Positions 4,725 through 5,765 of a DNA stretch of 5,765 nt are shown here, in pieces. The notes under the pieces were generated by a model. That model saw nothing but the letters and a program-made list of their open reading frames with translations. It ran no database searches and was not told the DNA's origin. A program made the translations under genes and the position numbers. The stretch lies in NCBI GenBank assembly GCA_900751785.1, contig CAADSM010000133.1, positions 1 through 5,765 of the forward strand, given 5' to 3'. How positions within the stretch are numbered: the first letter of the stretch is position 1; every line of letters begins with the position of its first letter. The DNA is from Lachnospiraceae bacterium (GTDB lineage Bacteria > Bacillota > Clostridia > Lachnospirales > Lachnospiraceae).

Positions 4725-5765
4725 ATGTCAGAACTGTTGGAAAAGATACTGTCCAAAGACAACATGAACACCGCATACAAAAAAGTCTGTGCCAACAAAG
4801 GTGCAGGAGGAGTAGATGAGGTGACGATTGAAGAACTCGGTAATTATATCAAAGAGAACTGGGAGAGTATCAGGAATCAAATCAGGGGCAGGGAGTATAA
4901 ACCACAGCCGGTCAGGAGGGTGGGAATTCCCAAACCGGATGGTGGAGTGAGAAAGCTGGGAATCCCGACTGTAATGGACCGGGTAATCCAGCAAGGTATC
5001 GTGCAGGTGATAAGCCCCATGTGTGAGCCATTGTTTTCAGAGTGGAGCTATGGCTTTAGACCGAACAGGAGCTGTGAAATGGCAATCAGGCAGCTGCTCT
5101 TATATTTAAACGATGGTTATGAATGGATAGTAGACATCGACTTAGAGAAATTCTTTGACAATGTACCGCAGGACAAGCTGATGAGCCTGGTTCACAAGAT
5201 TATCAACGATGGCGATACAGAATCCCTAATCCGCAAGTATCTGAAAGCAGGAGTTATGACACCGCAGGGTTACGCAGAAACAAAACTCGGAACGCCACAG
5301 GGCGGAAACCTGTCACCGCTACTGTCAAACATCATGCTGAATGAACTTGATAAGGAACTGGAGACAAGAGGACTTCGGTTCACAAGATACGCAGATGACT
5401 GTGTAATAGCGGTCAAAAGCGAATCGAGTGCAAAAAGAGTGATGCGGACGGTATCAGACTGGATACAGAGGAAACTGGGGTTAAAGGTCAACATGACCAA
5501 GACTCACATCACAAGACCGCTAAAGCTGAAGTATCTTGGGTTCGGATTCTACAAGGACAGTAAGACAAAAGAATGGAAGAGCAGACCCCATCAGGACTCT
5601 GTGAAGAAATTCAAAGACAGACTGAAAGAACTAACCTGTAGGAGAATGCCGGGGACAGTCACGAGCAAGATTGAGAGAATCAATCGGGTGACAAGAGGGT
5701 GGATTAACTACTATGCCCTCGGCTCCATGAAAACAGTAATGACAGAAATTGACGCACATCTAAGA
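4725..5765 (+). CDS. ltrA: Group II intron reverse transcriptase/maturase, 3' end beyond the window
   Basis: Open for 347 codons from ATG 4725 to the window edge with no stop. It is the intron-encoded protein that helps the intron RNA splice and copies it into DNA during retrohoming. Fingers: residues about 20-130, with NKGAGGVD (24-31), VGIPKPDGGVRKLGIPTVMDR (66-86) and YGFRPNRS (109-116). Palm: catalytic Asp139 in DIDLEKFFD, PQGG (191-194) and YADD (222-225), giving the intact Asp139/Asp224/Asp225 triad. The maturase domain X begins near 292, with RGWINYYAL at 324-332. All motifs seen are intact and in one frame. Class C proteins are usually near 420 aa and lack an endonuclease domain; if so, about 70 residues are missing here. 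Whether an HNH domain follows cannot be seen. The symbol ltrA is the general family name, not proof of orthology with the lactococcal gene. Confidence 0.95.
   Translation, partial: MSELLEKILSKDNMNTAYKKVCANKGAGGVDEVTIEELGNYIKENWESIRNQIRGREYKPQPVRRVGIPKPDGGVRKLGIPTVMDRVIQQGIVQVISPMCEPLFSEWSYGFRPNRSCEMAIRQLLLYLNDGYEWIVDIDLEKFFDNVPQDKLMSLVHKIINDGDTESLIRKYLKAGVMTPQGYAETKLGTPQGGNLSPLLSNIMLNELDKELETRGLRFTRYADDCVIAVKSESSAKRVMRTVSDWIQRKLGLKVNMTKTHITRPLKLKYLGFGFYKDSKTKEWKSRPHQDSVKKFKDRLKELTCRRMPGTVTSKIERINRVTRGWINYYALGSMKTVMTEIDAHLR

Larger units (their letters stand above)
4226..5765 (+). mobile_element. Group II intron (probably group IIC), 5' part; continues beyond the window
   Basis: A structured non-coding stretch (4226-4724) precedes a group II reverse transcriptase/maturase, the order of an intron with its protein gene in domain IV. 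The proposed 5' end is GTATG at 4226-4230, close to the GTGYG consensus. The following bases, GGGCATG, CAGTCT and GGTGAAAGTCC (4233-4262), line up with the start of the Oceanobacillus iheyensis group IIC intron as remembered. Insertion is in the sense direction right after an intrinsic terminator, a known IIC habit. Domains V and VI and the 3' end are outside the window, so completeness and splicing competence cannot be judged. The exact 5' boundary is uncertain by a few bases. Confidence 0.85.

Noticed and set aside
4243..4776. 177-aa open frame on the minus strand across the intron 5' region
   Set aside because: It runs antisense through the structured ribozyme RNA and the maturase start; the Cys/Leu/Arg/Ser-rich translation resembles no family I know and the plus-strand RNA explains the sequence.
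1..5765. CRISPR arrays, tRNA or rRNA genes, terminal inverted repeats of an insertion sequence
   Set aside because: No regularly spaced repeats, no tRNA-like cloverleaf or rRNA sequence recognised, and no transposase or inverted ends; the only mobile element seen is the group II intron.

Overview
The window looks like chromosomal DNA of a Gram-positive anaerobe of the Clostridia, most plausibly a gut Lachnospiraceae-type organism. The reasons are strong AGGAGG-type ribosome binding, intrinsic terminators, secreted multidomain glycosidases with FIVAR repeats and KTGD-type C-terminal wall-sorting signals, and a bacterial group II intron of a kind common in gut clostridia. The taxonomic call is an inference from protein style; no phylogenetic marker is present.

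Left part (1-500): the 3' end of a gene for a wall-anchored surface protein. Only its last FIVAR-like helical repeat, a Ser/Gly/Asn/Thr-rich linker and the sorting signal are inside the window. It ends at 412 and is followed by a small hairpin (431-452) and a good intrinsic terminator (467-500).

Middle part (501-4221): an intergenic control region of about 165 bases after that terminator, with an imperfect 13-base direct repeat flanking a small hairpin. A strong ribosome binding site follows, then one large complete gene (666-4142, 1158 aa). It encodes a secreted, wall-anchored family GH84 beta-N-acetylglucosaminidase resembling Clostridium perfringens NagJ. The order is signal peptide, GH20b-like N-terminal domain, GH84 catalytic domain with the Asp-Asp pair, helical domain, PKD-like domain, CBM32 (F5/8 type C) domain, three FIVAR-like repeats, linker and sorting signal. 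A strong terminator (4188-4221) closes the unit. The last repeat and tail of this protein are clearly paralogous to the end of the upstream gene, so the two are tandem, separately terminated surface proteins that probably act on host or mucin-type glycans at the cell surface.

Right part (about 4226-5765): the 5' portion of a group II intron on the same strand, inserted a few bases after the GH84 terminator. About 500 bases of structured ribozyme 5' domains precede a reverse transcriptase/maturase gene, which is open to the window edge (347 codons seen). The end of the maturase and ribozyme domains V and VI lie outside. Insertion just after an intrinsic terminator in the sense direction, together with the resemblance of the RNA to the Oceanobacillus iheyensis intron, points to group IIC. 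No previously undescribed system is evident. The points most worth checking are the intron/terminator junction, the LP-less KTGD sorting motifs and the tandem paralogous anchors.
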